A stretch of DNA of 64,000 bases from Bacteroidales bacterium (GTDB lineage Bacteria > Bacteroidota > Bacteroidia > Bacteroidales > Tenuifilaceae). The position numbers and the translations under genes were made by a program. The notes under the pieces were generated by a model that saw only the letters and a list, made by a program, of their open reading frames with translations, was not told the origin of the DNA and did not search any database. Shown here in pieces: positions 56,001-64,000 of the stretch (positions within the stretch are counted from its first letter, which is position 1; each line of letters begins with the position of its first letter). The DNA is taken from assembly GCA_020636835.1 (NCBI GenBank), contig JACJXC010000006.1:248001-312000 (forward strand), given 5' to 3'.

Positions 56001-57562
56001 TCCGAAATAGAGTCGGTTTTGTTAAAGTTAAGTTTTACCAGGTCAACCTTGGGTACGAATGCCGAAAAGTCGAATACCGGGATGGTATCAGTAAAGTCGA
56101 TTTTTCCCAAGAAGTTGAGTTTGCAGTTGGGGTCGTTTAGGTGTACGGATCCAATGTAGTTCTTGTTGCTAAGGTTTCCGGAAATTACAATGTCGGAGTA
56201 GTTGTAGTTATTGGCAATTAACGATTCTATTGTAGCATCGGTAAATGCTTTAATGTTGTCAGCTCCGTCGTATGTCCCTTTTACCTTGGCGCTAAGGGTT
56301 GTTTTGCCCAAAAAGGCGGTATTGGCAAGTTTCCCAATGTCGAGGTTCGATGCGCTTACATTCCCGTTAAATGCTACCCCCTGCTTTGTTTCTGGGATAA
56401 ACGATAGGTCAACGGCAAGTTTCCCAATGGCGCTTTGTATTGTTCCGTACGCCACAAAATTGTTGATATACCCTGTGAAATTTCCCCTGTAGGTTATTTT
56501 TCCAAGCACATTAAGGTTCTCCGGGATGTTGATTAGCGGGGTTGTGTCATCTTTCCCCTTAATGCTGAGCAGGTCGTTCCGCGAGCTGGATAACTCTTTC
56601 ATGTCGATATTGAGTAGGGTTTGCTCAATATTGGGTAGCCCTGTTACGCTAAAATTGGTGGCTATGGTGGTCTGTGCGCCTGTGGTTAGTATCACATTAT
56701 TCCCGCGGATGTCGCTTACCGATCCCTTAATCCGGCCATCGAGTGTTGAGGCTATGTTGATATTCCTGAATGTGGGCACAAAGTAGGATATAGTACTGGT
56801 TTTTATGTATGTGTTGGCAAAATCGGCATCAAGGTGGACTCCTGTTACAAATTGGCTGAATTTTTTCCAACTATCGAATTCCATGTTGAAATGGTTTAGC
56901 CTCAACGTCGAGCCGTGTGCATGAACTCTTAATTTCCCAAAATTAAGGTGGTGGCTACACATGTTGAAATTTGCCCTAAAGTTGTCGAGCTTAAACCCCG
57001 ATTTTTCGGTAAAGTTCATGGCGTTAATGTCTAAAGCGACAGTGTCGGCGTTTAGGTAAAAGTCCCGAGCGTCGATGTTCAGTTGGCTCAGCTGCATATC
57101 CTCAAAGTTAACCCCGTAATCGATGGGGGTGGGCGTGGTTTGTTTTAGCCTGAATGTGGTGTTGGTAACGGCTATTTTTTTCATGGTAAGAACAAACAGC
57201 TCCGTGTCGGGAGAGGGTGTGGTGTCCGACGAAATTTTATCGATAAGCGCTGTGAGGTTGAGTACACCCAGCGTGTCGGTTACAAAGTTGATAGTTGCCC
57301 CGTCAACCCTGACTTTCCCCAGCCGGAAAGTTCCTTGTTGGGGTTGGATGCTACGGATTGATACGCTAATTGTTTTTGCATGTATCAGCGTGTCGTTGTT
57401 CAAATCCTCTATGTAGATGTTTTTAAGTAGCACTGTGTTGAATGGCCTAAAATCAACGGCTCCAATTTTTAGGCTAATGCCCGTGTTGTTGCGGATTAGC
57501 GTTGTAACCCGCGACACAAGGATAGTTTGAACCTGGCTGCTTTGAATGGCAAGCCAGAACAT
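53075..57562 (-). CDS. Giant TamB-like (DUF490) translocation and assembly protein
   Basis: From ATG 57562 the protein is 1495 residues. It is a long beta-rich repeat protein, with an AsmA-like N-terminal part and the DUF490/TamB C-terminal domain (about 1080-1440, including GNYNIEKGDYLFTLQGVINKKF and an end with FLYREEFNTVKELWKQL). In the family it spans the periplasm, moving lipids to or assembling proteins in the outer membrane. The start is odd: the frame stays open upstream to 57655 and codes a basic, hydrophobic helix (IIKKILKILVWAGIITLGLP) that completes the expected anchor, yet no ATG, GTG or TTG exists there. An ATT at 57640 or an upstream frameshift could provide the true start. Confidence 0.9.
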   Translation of the reverse strand: MFWLAIQSSQVQTILVSRVTTLIRNNTGISLKIGAVDFRPFNTVLLKNIYIEDLNNDTLIHAKTISVSIRSIQPQQGTFRLGKVRVDGATINFVTDTLGVLNLTALIDKISSDTTPSPDTELFVLTMKKIAVTNTTFRLKQTTPTPIDYGVNFEDMQLSQLNIDARDFYLNADTVALDINAMNFTEKSGFKLDNFRANFNMCSHHLNFGKLRVHAHGSTLRLNHFNMEFDSWKKFSQFVTGVHLDADFANTYIKTSTISYFVPTFRNINIASTLDGRIKGSVSDIRGNNVILTTGAQTTIATNFSVTGLPNIEQTLLNIDMKELSSSRNDLLSIKGKDDTTPLINIPENLNVLGKITYRGNFTGYINNFVAYGTIQSAIGKLAVDLSFIPETKQGVAFNGNVSASNLDIGKLANTAFLGKTTLSAKVKGTYDGADNIKAFTDATIESLIANNYNYSDIVISGNLSNKNYIGSVHLNDPNCKLNFLGKIDFTDTIPVFDFSAFVPKVDLVKLNFNKTDSISEASFLLTTKFAGNSLDNSKGEIKVLNSSYKNQRGEFKLADITINADNSANSKIISLKSEFAEAEIRSKYNYSRIAAYLTDLFYKYVPALNPNSQHQQAQITGVDKPEHNDYLIKFRLKKTKKITSVIAPNIRIAENSSVFGILNPDLQTLIFKIKIPEIQVGTTTVKDLSIDGQTRDSILSASITTPTIGFGENAIRNFKINTNIKNNIMHIALGWNNPQSPATHGLIEASANFSESGKNGHIAQLNFTPSEFILNDSTWQLSPSSITIDSGRISIDKFRISSQNQMLNIHGNISGIPNDTLSVNLNNLNISYLNVYLQSLGYQLNGRINGNAKVNSLYTTPTLLADVNINNLTVNADSVGNISFKSIWNNEERRMAINVTNRNHDSTTFRANGNYYTENNQLDFDIDINRFKLSHLNPILKGNISNLNGNATGKIRVTGNTDTPKLNGNIKLNSTSLTVDFLKTRYSLNDRIIVENSNFLLHNLKITDQHNHTATLNGTITTNHFKNINLNIGLTANNFQCMNTTERDNESFYGTVYATGIVLVNGTPNDINLNIKLKTENKTAIYLPLSSGSTVEQSNFITFVNNDPNLIIVEEPTLEKEQPSTNLNLTMELQVTPEAEAQIIIDKKLGDIIKANGNGNLKMEINPNKDIFRMFGNYNIEKGDYLFTLQGVINKKFRIEDGSSIIWNGDPLDATMDIRAVYRVKTSLRQLLMDEQYATRIPVDCQIMLTQKLMSPNIKFNISLPNADAETKALVASTLNTEEKVNTQFLGLLVINSFIADQNATRTTTESSNPSLGTTGIYNTASELLSNQLSNWLSQWSNNFDIGFNYRPGLEDELSSDQMELALSTQLLDDRVSINGNVDVGAKNNNNPIAGDFNIDVKLNKSGKLRFKAFARSNDEFDQTTQESNYTTGAGFLYREEFNTVKELWKQLTNSFKRKNNTTPTDSLETPPAESDSTLSYNAPAILNNNVVFK

Positions 57563-57752
57563 GGTGGGCAGTCCTAGAGTTATGATACCAGCCCAAACTA
57601 ATATTTTTAGTATTTTTTTGATAATTTTGCTCCGTGAAATATTGCAACTATTTTAACCAAAATGCGTACCGAAAATAGCAATTGACCTTGGTTTTTTTGC
57701 TATTATTCATGTGCAATTTCCACTTTTTTTTGTGATTTAATAAAAAATAACG

Positions 57753-58784
57753 ATGAGCGTAACAATTTTAGGGATTGAATCTTCGTGCGACGATACCTCT
57801 GCAGCTGTAATTCGTGATGGTTTTTTGCTGTCGAATTTGATTAGTAGTCAGGAGGTTCATAGAATTTATGGTGGGGTTGTTCCGGAGTTAGCGTCGCGTG
57901 CTCATCAGGCCAATATTATTCCGGTTGTCGATAGTGCTATCAAAAAGGCGGGCATCGATATTTCGGAGATAAACGCGGTGGCATTTACCCGTGGCCCAGG
58001 GTTGCTTGGATCGTTGCTGGTGGGTGTATCCTTTGCCAAGGGGTTTGCGTTGTCGCGGAATATTCCATTGGTAGCGGTAAACCATCTTCAGGGGCATGTG
58101 CTGGCTCACTTTGTGAAGGACGAGATTAATCAGAATCACCCTAAGTTCCCTTTCCTTTGTCTTTTGGTGTCGGGTGGGCATACCCAGCTTATCATTGTGC
58201 GGAGCCATTTGGATATGGAGATTGTTGGTCAAACTATCGACGATGCTGCAGGGGAGGCATTCGATAAATGTGCCAAGGTGATGGGGTTGCCTTACCCTGG
58301 TGGCCCCGTGGTGGATAAACTGGCGCAGGAGGGCAATCCGCAAGCATTCTCCTTTGCCCGGCCAAACATTAAGGAGTTGGATTTCAGTTTTAGTGGGCTC
58401 AAAACGTCGTTTCTCTACACTTTGCGCGACAGGATGGCCGAGGATCCCCATTTCATCGATGTGCGCAAGGCCGACTTGTGCGCATCGCTTCAGCATACAA
58501 TTATCAGTATCCTGTTGTCGAAGGTGGAGATGGCTGCCCGAAAGTACGGTATCCGCGAGGTGGCTATTGCTGGTGGTGTTTCCGCTAATTCCGGGCTGCG
58601 TAATGCGCTAACCGAGTTGGGACAGGCCAAGGGGTGGAATGTTTTTATTCCACAGTTCCGCTATACTACCGATAATGCAGCGATGATTGCAATTGTTGGG
58701 TATTACCGTTTCTTGGCTGGGGAATTCTCTCCACATGATGTAACCCCGCTTGCCCGTTTCCCATTGGGCGCCGCTGAAGTTTAA
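57753..58784 (+). CDS. tsaD: tRNA N6-adenosine threonylcarbamoyltransferase
   Basis: TsaD transfers the threonylcarbamoyl group to A37 of ANN-decoding tRNAs. The 343 residues show ESSCDDTSAAVI at the N-terminus, the metal-binding histidines in NHLQGHVLAH, SGGHTQLI, DDAAGEAFDK and FTRGPGLLGSLLVG. They are typical of bacterial TsaD. The gene is divergent from the TamB-like gene. Its stop overlaps the stop of the convergent sensor gene: the four bases TTAA at 58781-58784 supply both stop codons. Confidence 0.97.
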   Translation: MSVTILGIESSCDDTSAAVIRDGFLLSNLISSQEVHRIYGGVVPELASRAHQANIIPVVDSAIKKAGIDISEINAVAFTRGPGLLGSLLVGVSFAKGFALSRNIPLVAVNHLQGHVLAHFVKDEINQNHPKFPFLCLLVSGGHTQLIIVRSHLDMEIVGQTIDDAAGEAFDKCAKVMGLPYPGGPVVDKLAQEGNPQAFSFARPNIKELDFSFSGLKTSFLYTLRDRMAEDPHFIDVRKADLCASLQHTIISILLSKVEMAARKYGIREVAIAGGVSANSGLRNALTELGQAKGWNVFIPQFRYTTDNAAMIAIVGYYRFLAGEFSPHDVTPLARFPLGAAEV

Positions 58785-61135
58785 GTGGTTTCCTTGGGGG
58801 TTAAGTATTTTCGTAGGATATTGAAAAGATCCAGTCGGCTAATGGGCTTTGTGATAAAGTCGTTACAGCCCGCCTCGATACTCAAATTTACTTTAATCCC
58901 TGAACTGTAGGCGGTTTGTGCTATAATTATCACCCGGCTGCTGGTTAGTCGGATTTTACGGGTAATCTCTATTCCATCCATATCTATCAGCCGTAAATCC
59001 ATGAATATTAGGTCGATTGCGGGGTTGTCGTTAAAGGTGTTAATGGCTTCCTCACCCGTTTTGGCGTGGAGCAGTTTACAGCCGGTTTCCTCAAGCATCT
59101 TTGAGAGCAGGATGAAGTTCGATTGAATATCCTCAACAATAAGAATCGATTTGGTATGTAAGTCCGGGGGATCTTGCTGCTGGTAATACGGCGTGGTAGG
59201 CATACCTGAACTGCGGGTTCCAACAGGTGTTGCCGGAATGCAGATGTTTACTGTTGTCCCTGAATTTTCGAGGGTGTCAATCCATATTTTTCCACCTAAA
59301 ATATCGGTTAAACCTTTTGCTATGGGGAGGCCTAAGCCCAGGTTGCTGAATTTCTCGTCTTGCATTCCTGCTGCAAATGGTGTGAAAACGTGGTTAACTT
59401 TTTGGCTCGTTATGCCCAACCCGCTATCCTGAATCCAGAAAAGAAGGTTTCCGTTTCCATTTTTTTTGCAGCCGAGCTCAATGTACCCTTTGGATGTGAA
59501 TTTGACTGCATTGCTGATTAGCCGTACAAAAATATTCCTCAAGGTGCTCCTATCGCTAAGTATGTCGAAGTCAATGTCCTCCTCGCTTATTGCCGTTTTG
59601 ATGGTTATGTGTTCTTTGTCAAATAGCTTCAACTCGTTAAGGGTTAGCATGTGTAGCGTGCTTAGGAATTCAAATAGGTTTATTCGTTGGTAGTTCTGTT
59701 TGTACTGATTTGCCTGTATTTTCGAGAGTTCTATCAGGTTCTCGATTTGATGTTGCAGCGATTGTCCGCTTTTAGCAATTTCCTTTGTGTATTGCCTTAT
59801 TTGTCCGGTTTTTAAGTGGGGGGCGTTGAGCAGTTCGCAGTATCCCAGTATGTTGTTTAGGGGCGATCGGATTTCGAATGATAGGTTGGAGGTTAGCGAC
59901 TCGTTGAACCGTTCCAGTTCTACCGCCTTGCTGTTTAGGCTGTCGATATTATGCTTGAGCGTGGTTAATTCTATCTCTTGCTGTTCAATTTTTTGCTGTT
60001 GTTTTTCTATTATGATGTTTTTTTTACCGAACGATTTGTGCGTTATTTTTAAGTAGATGAGCAGTACAACGGCTATTGCGCAAAGGATAATTCCAGCAAA
60101 GGTTATCAGCTTGTTCGTGGTTATGATTGTGCTTCCGTTTGGTTTGTATAGGAACTCCTCGATACTGCGGTTGGTTGTAATTATGCCTACTTGGCTTAGC
60201 ACTTCGGCCATGTGCAACCATCGTCCCTTATTGGAGTGTCCGATGTTGATGAAATCGGGCTGTATGTATTTTTTTACCTGTTCGGCTTCGAATAGTAGGT
60301 GCTCGATGGTTTTGGTCGATTTATATTTGGTTTGGATGAGCCGGGCAATCTCCTCCTTGTTTTTTAATGCGTAATCCCATCCTCTTATGCTTGCTGCAAT
60401 GAATCGTTCCGTTCGCGATCGGTGCTTTTTTAGTTCGCTTTGCGAGGTGAATAGGCATTCGGCGTAGAAGTCGATGCCGTAATTTTTGGGGATTATGAGT
60501 CGGAACGGGATTCCGAATTTTTCCAGGAAAAATGGCTCGTTGGTTTGATATATTGCGGTGGCATCCACTTTGCTGTTCAATAGGTTGTTGAGCGAGAGGG
60601 TTGCATCTACCACCTTAATTTGGGAGGGTTTAATTCCACTAAGGTAAAGCATTGCCAGCACCTCATTCCCGCCGCCTTTGGTATCTATTTCTATCGATTT
60701 GCCGAAGAAGCCCTGTGGGCTTACAATACCGGAGTTCTCTCTTACCACAATGGCCGATGGGCTGCTTTGGAATATAGGGGCAAGGGCTACCAGTGGGCTG
60801 CCATTCATGTACCGAACCAGTAGTTCCGAGTTGGCTATTCCGTAATGCGCCCGGCCTGCCAATACTTCATCTATTGCAGTGGTGTTTGATTCTATCCCTT
60901 TTATTTCAACATCAAGGGCCGCCTCTTCGTAAAAACCCTTCTCCAGCGCAGCGTAGTAGCCCGCAAACTGGAATTGGTGCTTCCCGTTTAGGTGGAGTAT
61001 TATTTTATCGTTCGAGAGGCCGTGTAGCAAACCGTTTTGCGATACGAGTATGGTAATAAGCAGGGTTACGATTCGTAATAATCGGGTCGGTGGTGGTGTA
61101 TGGGCGGAATTGCTCCGAACTTTTTTCAATTTCAT
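58781..61135 (-). CDS. Hybrid sensor protein: NMT1/THI5-like sensor, degenerate histidine kinase, receiver
   Basis: The 784-residue membrane protein has a signal/anchor (about 18-38), a periplasmic NMT1/THI5-like solute-binding domain (about 43-310), a span (343-363) and a coiled coil (368-415). A HisKA-like dimerisation helix pair, an ATPase domain (about 525-635) and a receiver (663-780) follow. The phospho-accepting His is replaced by Phe420 in NLSFEIRSPLNNI; the usual SHE is SFE. The ATP site looks complete: N542, D570-G572-G574 (DSGLG) and GLGLP at 600. The receiver has E668/D669, D713, T741 and K763. So it may bind ATP but cannot autophosphorylate in the standard way. No cognate regulator is next to it. 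Confidence 0.92.
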   Translation of the reverse strand: MKLKKVRSNSAHTPPPTRLLRIVTLLITILVSQNGLLHGLSNDKIILHLNGKHQFQFAGYYAALEKGFYEEAALDVEIKGIESNTTAIDEVLAGRAHYGIANSELLVRYMNGSPLVALAPIFQSSPSAIVVRENSGIVSPQGFFGKSIEIDTKGGGNEVLAMLYLSGIKPSQIKVVDATLSLNNLLNSKVDATAIYQTNEPFFLEKFGIPFRLIIPKNYGIDFYAECLFTSQSELKKHRSRTERFIAASIRGWDYALKNKEEIARLIQTKYKSTKTIEHLLFEAEQVKKYIQPDFINIGHSNKGRWLHMAEVLSQVGIITTNRSIEEFLYKPNGSTIITTNKLITFAGIILCAIAVVLLIYLKITHKSFGKKNIIIEKQQQKIEQQEIELTTLKHNIDSLNSKAVELERFNESLTSNLSFEIRSPLNNILGYCELLNAPHLKTGQIRQYTKEIAKSGQSLQHQIENLIELSKIQANQYKQNYQRINLFEFLSTLHMLTLNELKLFDKEHITIKTAISEEDIDFDILSDRSTLRNIFVRLISNAVKFTSKGYIELGCKKNGNGNLLFWIQDSGLGITSQKVNHVFTPFAAGMQDEKFSNLGLGLPIAKGLTDILGGKIWIDTLENSGTTVNICIPATPVGTRSSGMPTTPYYQQQDPPDLHTKSILIVEDIQSNFILLSKMLEETGCKLLHAKTGEEAINTFNDNPAIDLIFMDLRLIDMDGIEITRKIRLTSSRVIIIAQTAYSSGIKVNLSIEAGCNDFITKPISRLDLFNILRKYLTPKETT

Positions 61136-61279
61136 TGGTTTTATTTTCAGTTTATTCCATTTGTTTGGGTGATAAACCTTATCAACTTAAAATTACAAAT
61201 TTTAATTTGGTTTTAAGCCAGGTTTTAAAAAATTGTTTGTAAAATAGTGTTTTTGCTCTATTTATTAAATGCGATAGGT

Positions 61280-62047
61280 ATGTCGAATTTTCAGATGCTA
61301 ATATCTCCCTCTAAATCGTTGTCGGAGATTGAGAATAACCGATGCGAGGGTTTTTCAACACCTTACTTTTTGGATCGAGCCGTTGAGCTGGTTGCTGAGC
61401 TGAAGCAGCTTCCGTATCGAAGTTTGGAGGAGATGCTGGGTGTGAGTTCTAAAATTGCGATGCTCAATTGGGAGCGGTACCAACAATGGGCTACGCCTTT
61501 CAATTTATCAAATAGCCGCAGGGCTATTCTCACGTTTTCGGGCGATGTGTATGGCGGTTTGATGGCGAAGGATTTTGAGGCCGCCGATTTTGATTACTCG
61601 CAGGAGCATTTGCGCATACTCTCCGGTCTATACGGTTTGTTGCGTCCGTTGGATCTCATTCAGCCCTATAGGCTCGAGATGGGAGCGTCGTTTAAAGTGC
61701 AAGGGCAACAATCGCTTTACAGTTTTTGGAGCAGAGCCATTACCGCAATGCTTAATAGCGAGGTGGAGGCCGGTGGTGTTCTTGTAAACCTTGCGTCCTC
61801 CGAGTATTTTAGGGTTGTCGATTTAAAGCAACTAGCCGTTCCTGTTATAACTGTGGAGTTTCGAGAGAATCGGCCCGATGGTTACAAAGTGGTTCCCATA
61901 TTCGCCAAGCGGGCTCGGGGGCTAATGTCCCGATTTGCAATTAAGCGCAGGTTGACCGATGTGGACGATCTGAAGTTGTTCGATACCGAGGAGTATATGT
62001 ACTCCGAACCTCTCTCAACTTCCAGCAAGTGGGTTTTTGTGAGGTAA
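61280..62047 (+). CDS. yaaA: Peroxide stress protein YaaA (DUF328)
   Basis: YaaA lowers intracellular iron or DNA damage during peroxide stress in E. coli. From ATG 61280 the protein is 255 residues, the usual length. The family blocks are present: LISPSKSL at the start, SFSGDVYGGL-like (TFSGDVYGGLMAKDF), LSGLYGLLRPLDLIQPYRLEMG, NLASSEYF, and GLMSRFAIKRR. An upstream start at 61247 adds eleven residues and was not used. It is a single gene between two minus-strand genes. Confidence 0.93.
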   Translation: MSNFQMLISPSKSLSEIENNRCEGFSTPYFLDRAVELVAELKQLPYRSLEEMLGVSSKIAMLNWERYQQWATPFNLSNSRRAILTFSGDVYGGLMAKDFEAADFDYSQEHLRILSGLYGLLRPLDLIQPYRLEMGASFKVQGQQSLYSFWSRAITAMLNSEVEAGGVLVNLASSEYFRVVDLKQLAVPVITVEFRENRPDGYKVVPIFAKRARGLMSRFAIKRRLTDVDDLKLFDTEEYMYSEPLSTSSKWVFVR

Positions 62048-62087
62048 TCGTGTTTCTCCTATTCTCGCTTAGGGGAACTGGTTGCGG

Positions 62088-63275
62088 TTACTTTACCCGG
62101 AGCACCAGCCCTTTAAGATATTCGCCTTCGGGATGGTAAATGTTTATAGGGTGATCGGCAGGTTGCGTAAGCTGATGGAGAATGGATACCTCCCTGCCCG
62201 ATATTGCGCTGGCCGAGAAAACTGCATTTCGGAAATCGACACGGCTTACCACTTGCGAGCAGGAGAATGTGAATAGAATTCCGCCGGGGTTTAGCTTACG
62301 GATTGCGGCCAGGTTTAGCCGCTTATAGGCTTGTAGCGCGTTGCGTAGCGCATCATGATGCTTTGCGAATGCCGGGGGATCGAGTATTATGAGGTCAAAT
62401 GTTTCGTTTGTAGTCCGTAAGTACTCAAAAGTATCAATTGCTATGGCCTTGTGCTTATGGGTGTTCCCAAAGTTCTCTTCAATATTTTGGGTTGATAGGG
62501 CAATGGCTTTTTCCGAACTATCAACGGTAATAACCTGGCTGGCATCGCCTCGCATTGCGAACACCGAGAAACCGCCTGTGTAACCAAAGGTGTTCAGTAC
62601 TTTTAAGCCTTTGGAGTACTCCTGAAGTAATCGTCTGTTTTCGCGTTGATCGATAAAGAACCCGGTTTTTTGCCCTTCGCTCCACGACACCCAAAACTTA
62701 TTGCCATACTCCTCGTAAATGCCCGATAAGTTCCCTGTACCAGCAATAAATCCGTCGGTTGGGTTGTACTTTTCTCGCATGGGGAGTGTTCCGCTGCTCT
62801 TGTCGTAAACTCCTTTTATGCGGCCTCCGAATAGGTTTATAATTTGTTGGGCTATGGTTTCCTTATGTAGGTACATGCCCACGGAGTGGCACTGGATAAC
62901 GGCGGTTTCGCCGTATATATCAACAATTAGGCCGGGTAAGTTGTCTCCCTCGCCGTGTACAAGGCGGAATATAGTGGTGTTTGGGTTGGGGTATAGCCGG
63001 AGCGATTGCCTTAGATTGAGCGCATCCTGTAATTTTTGTCCCCAGAAGTTATCGTCAATGGTTTCGTTCTTAAAGCTGAGAATCCGAACGCTTATGGATC
63101 CCGAATGGTAATGTCCTATTCCTAAGAAATCCATGTTGGCGCTGAGTACCTCTACTGTTTCGCCTTCCGATGGCGTGCCGTCGATACGTTTTATGGCACC
63201 CGAAAATACCCATGGATGGAAGCGTTGTAGCGATTGTTCTTTGCCTGGTTTTAGGATTACTTTCGGATAGCTCAT
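62088..63275 (-). CDS. Class I SAM-dependent rRNA methyltransferase (RlmI-like)
   Basis: The 395-residue protein has an N-terminal PUA-like domain (HPWVFSGAIKRIDG...FLGIGHYHSGSISVRI), a central connector (YDKSSGTLPMREKY) and a Rossmann methyltransferase. KVLNTFGYTGGFSVFAMRGDA is the SAM site, LIILDPPAFAKHHDALRNALQAYKRLN the catalytic DPP motif, and FTFSCSQVV the later strand. It would methylate C5 of a 23S rRNA cytosine, as RlmI does at C1962. Its start overlaps the stop of the exonuclease gene by four bases (ATGA), so they are translationally coupled. Confidence 0.93.
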   Translation of the reverse strand: MSYPKVILKPGKEQSLQRFHPWVFSGAIKRIDGTPSEGETVEVLSANMDFLGIGHYHSGSISVRILSFKNETIDDNFWGQKLQDALNLRQSLRLYPNPNTTIFRLVHGEGDNLPGLIVDIYGETAVIQCHSVGMYLHKETIAQQIINLFGGRIKGVYDKSSGTLPMREKYNPTDGFIAGTGNLSGIYEEYGNKFWVSWSEGQKTGFFIDQRENRRLLQEYSKGLKVLNTFGYTGGFSVFAMRGDASQVITVDSSEKAIALSTQNIEENFGNTHKHKAIAIDTFEYLRTTNETFDLIILDPPAFAKHHDALRNALQAYKRLNLAAIRKLNPGGILFTFSCSQVVSRVDFRNAVFSASAISGREVSILHQLTQPADHPINIYHPEGEYLKGLVLRVK

Positions 63276-63865
63276 TTTGTTGGGTTTATTGGATTGATAG
63301 TGTTAAGCTTGATGTATATTTGGCGGCAAACCCATGCGTCGGTTGCTGCGTAATCTATTTGTGCGCTGGTGAGTGTTGGTGCTTCCCAGTTGCTTAGTTG
63401 TTGACTTTTCGATACCCGAACACCAAGCACAATGGCCGCAAGTTTTCGTACACTCTGTCCCTCGATGTTGTAATTTGATGCGATTGTTTGCAAGTCGACA
63501 AACCCTTTGGGGTTGAAATCGTGGATACGTTTTAGCCCTTTTAAATCGTCGCGGATTGCAGCGCCAACCTTCAAAATTTTTTCGTTTTCGAGGATTTTTA
63601 CCAGTAGAGGGGGAATCCCCATGGCTTTCACCCGAATAATTAGTCCAACATTTTCTGTCGATAGTTGCAGTAGCGCAACACCATTGCTTTGCCCTTTTTT
63701 GAACGATGGTTTCGATTCGGTGTCGAATCCCAGAATTGGGCTGTTGCTTAAAACATGAATCCACTCCTGGAGTTCCTCGGGGGTGGAGATAACGCGTGCC
63801 TCGCCAGGGAAGTTTTGGCGCGGTAGTTTTACTATATCGTCGTTATCGATGTTTGGGGTGAACAT
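63272..63865 (-). CDS. 3-prime-5-prime exonuclease, DEDDy type (RNase D-like)
   Basis: The 197-residue protein is a single exonuclease domain. LGFDTESKPSFKKG has the first DxE pair, VGAAIRDDLKGLKR the second Asp region, and DYAATDAWVCRQIY the Y-x3-D that defines the DEDDy class. There is no HRDC domain, so it is smaller than RNase D. It probably trims structured RNA ends. It overlaps the RlmI-like gene by four bases, suggesting joint action on rRNA. Confidence 0.93.
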   Translation of the reverse strand: MFTPNIDNDDIVKLPRQNFPGEARVISTPEELQEWIHVLSNSPILGFDTESKPSFKKGQSNGVALLQLSTENVGLIIRVKAMGIPPLLVKILENEKILKVGAAIRDDLKGLKRIHDFNPKGFVDLQTIASNYNIEGQSVRKLAAIVLGVRVSKSQQLSNWEAPTLTSAQIDYAATDAWVCRQIYIKLNTINPINPTK

Positions 63866-63873
63866 TGTTTTTG

Positions 63874-64000
63874 CTAGTTATCGTCGTCGTTGGATGAGAA
63901 CCACTCGGACGTATTATCGTTTGTTTTTTTCTGAGTTGGGTTTTCGATGGTGTCGAGATCAACATTCCCGAATGTGAGAATATGGAAGGCCCTTATTAGG
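63874..64000 (-). CDS. 3-prime end of an upstream gene, cut by the window edge
   Basis: The frame runs from the right edge to a stop at 63874-63876, eight bases before the exonuclease start. The visible 42 residues are LIRAFHILTFGNVDLDTI followed by an acidic, Asn/Ser-rich tail ending in DDDN. Close spacing suggests that it heads an operon with the exonuclease and methyltransferase genes. It may be a DUF5063-like protein, often seen next to this exonuclease in Bacteroidota, but too little is visible. Confidence 0.75.
   Translation of the reverse strand, partial: LIRAFHILTFGNVDLDTIENPTQKKTNDNTSEWFSSNDDDN

Overview
The window comes from a Bacteroidota genome, most likely an anaerobic Bacteroidales-type bacterium. 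The evidence is a SusC/SusD outer-membrane pair, a tryptophanase of the Porphyromonas type, a dipeptidyl peptidase IV, pyruvate phosphate dikinase, an arcC-arcB pair, and a recurrent promoter element TAnnTTTG (the Bacteroides -7 box) just upstream of many genes on both strands. Most of the sequence is ordinary chromosome. I see no integrase, transposase, phage gene or CRISPR array.

Layout. 1-1630 is gene-poor and AT-rich, with several small dyads. 1631-6540 holds a SusC/SusD nutrient-uptake pair whose composition becomes very AT-rich about 300 bases into susC. 6628-9525 carries sulfate activation (cysC, cysD, cysN). 9589-17498 holds a NUDIX/small membrane protein/NlpC-P60 cluster, a 7TM-HD phosphohydrolase, a LolA-like carrier, ftsK with a 16-Asn microsatellite, and a lipoprotein. 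18128-20114 is arcC-arcB. 20216-23511 has an RRM protein, a DUF456 protein, acylphosphatase and a TPR-SpoIIE phosphatase. 23512-25686 is a non-coding-rich zone with two tRNA-Leu genes, a strong bulged hairpin and a possible tRNA fragment. 25729-36769 holds DPP-IV, PPDK, an ankyrin/beta-barrel protein with a small lipoprotein, a CCA-type nucleotidyltransferase, thioredoxin and a nucleoside transporter. 36930-44742 holds a MATE exporter, tryptophanase with a long leader, a MalY/PatB lyase, an EamA transporter and a second TPR-SpoIIE phosphatase. 44896-50951 has small enzymes, membrane proteins and an RsmH-type methyltransferase. 51059-57562 is a TonB-ExbD-ExbB cluster followed by a giant TamB-like protein. 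57753-64000 holds tsaD, a hybrid sensor protein lacking its phospho-accepting histidine, yaaA, an RlmI-type methyltransferase, a DEDDy exonuclease and the end of another gene.

How the parts fit together. The TonB/ExbB/ExbD motor can energise SusC-type importers such as the one at 1631. LolA-like and TamB-like proteins serve the outer membrane. DPP-IV, tryptophanase, the MalY/PatB lyase, arcB/arcC and PPDK fit an amino-acid and peptide-fermenting lifestyle. The best leads for unrecognised biology are: a 24-codon open frame in the long tnaA leader, which looks like TnaC but lacks its tryptophan; a hybrid kinase with Phe at the phosphorylation site; a periplasmic ankyrin/outer-membrane barrel fusion overlapping a small lipoprotein gene; the bulged 20-bp hairpin at 23998-24080; and the composition break in susC.
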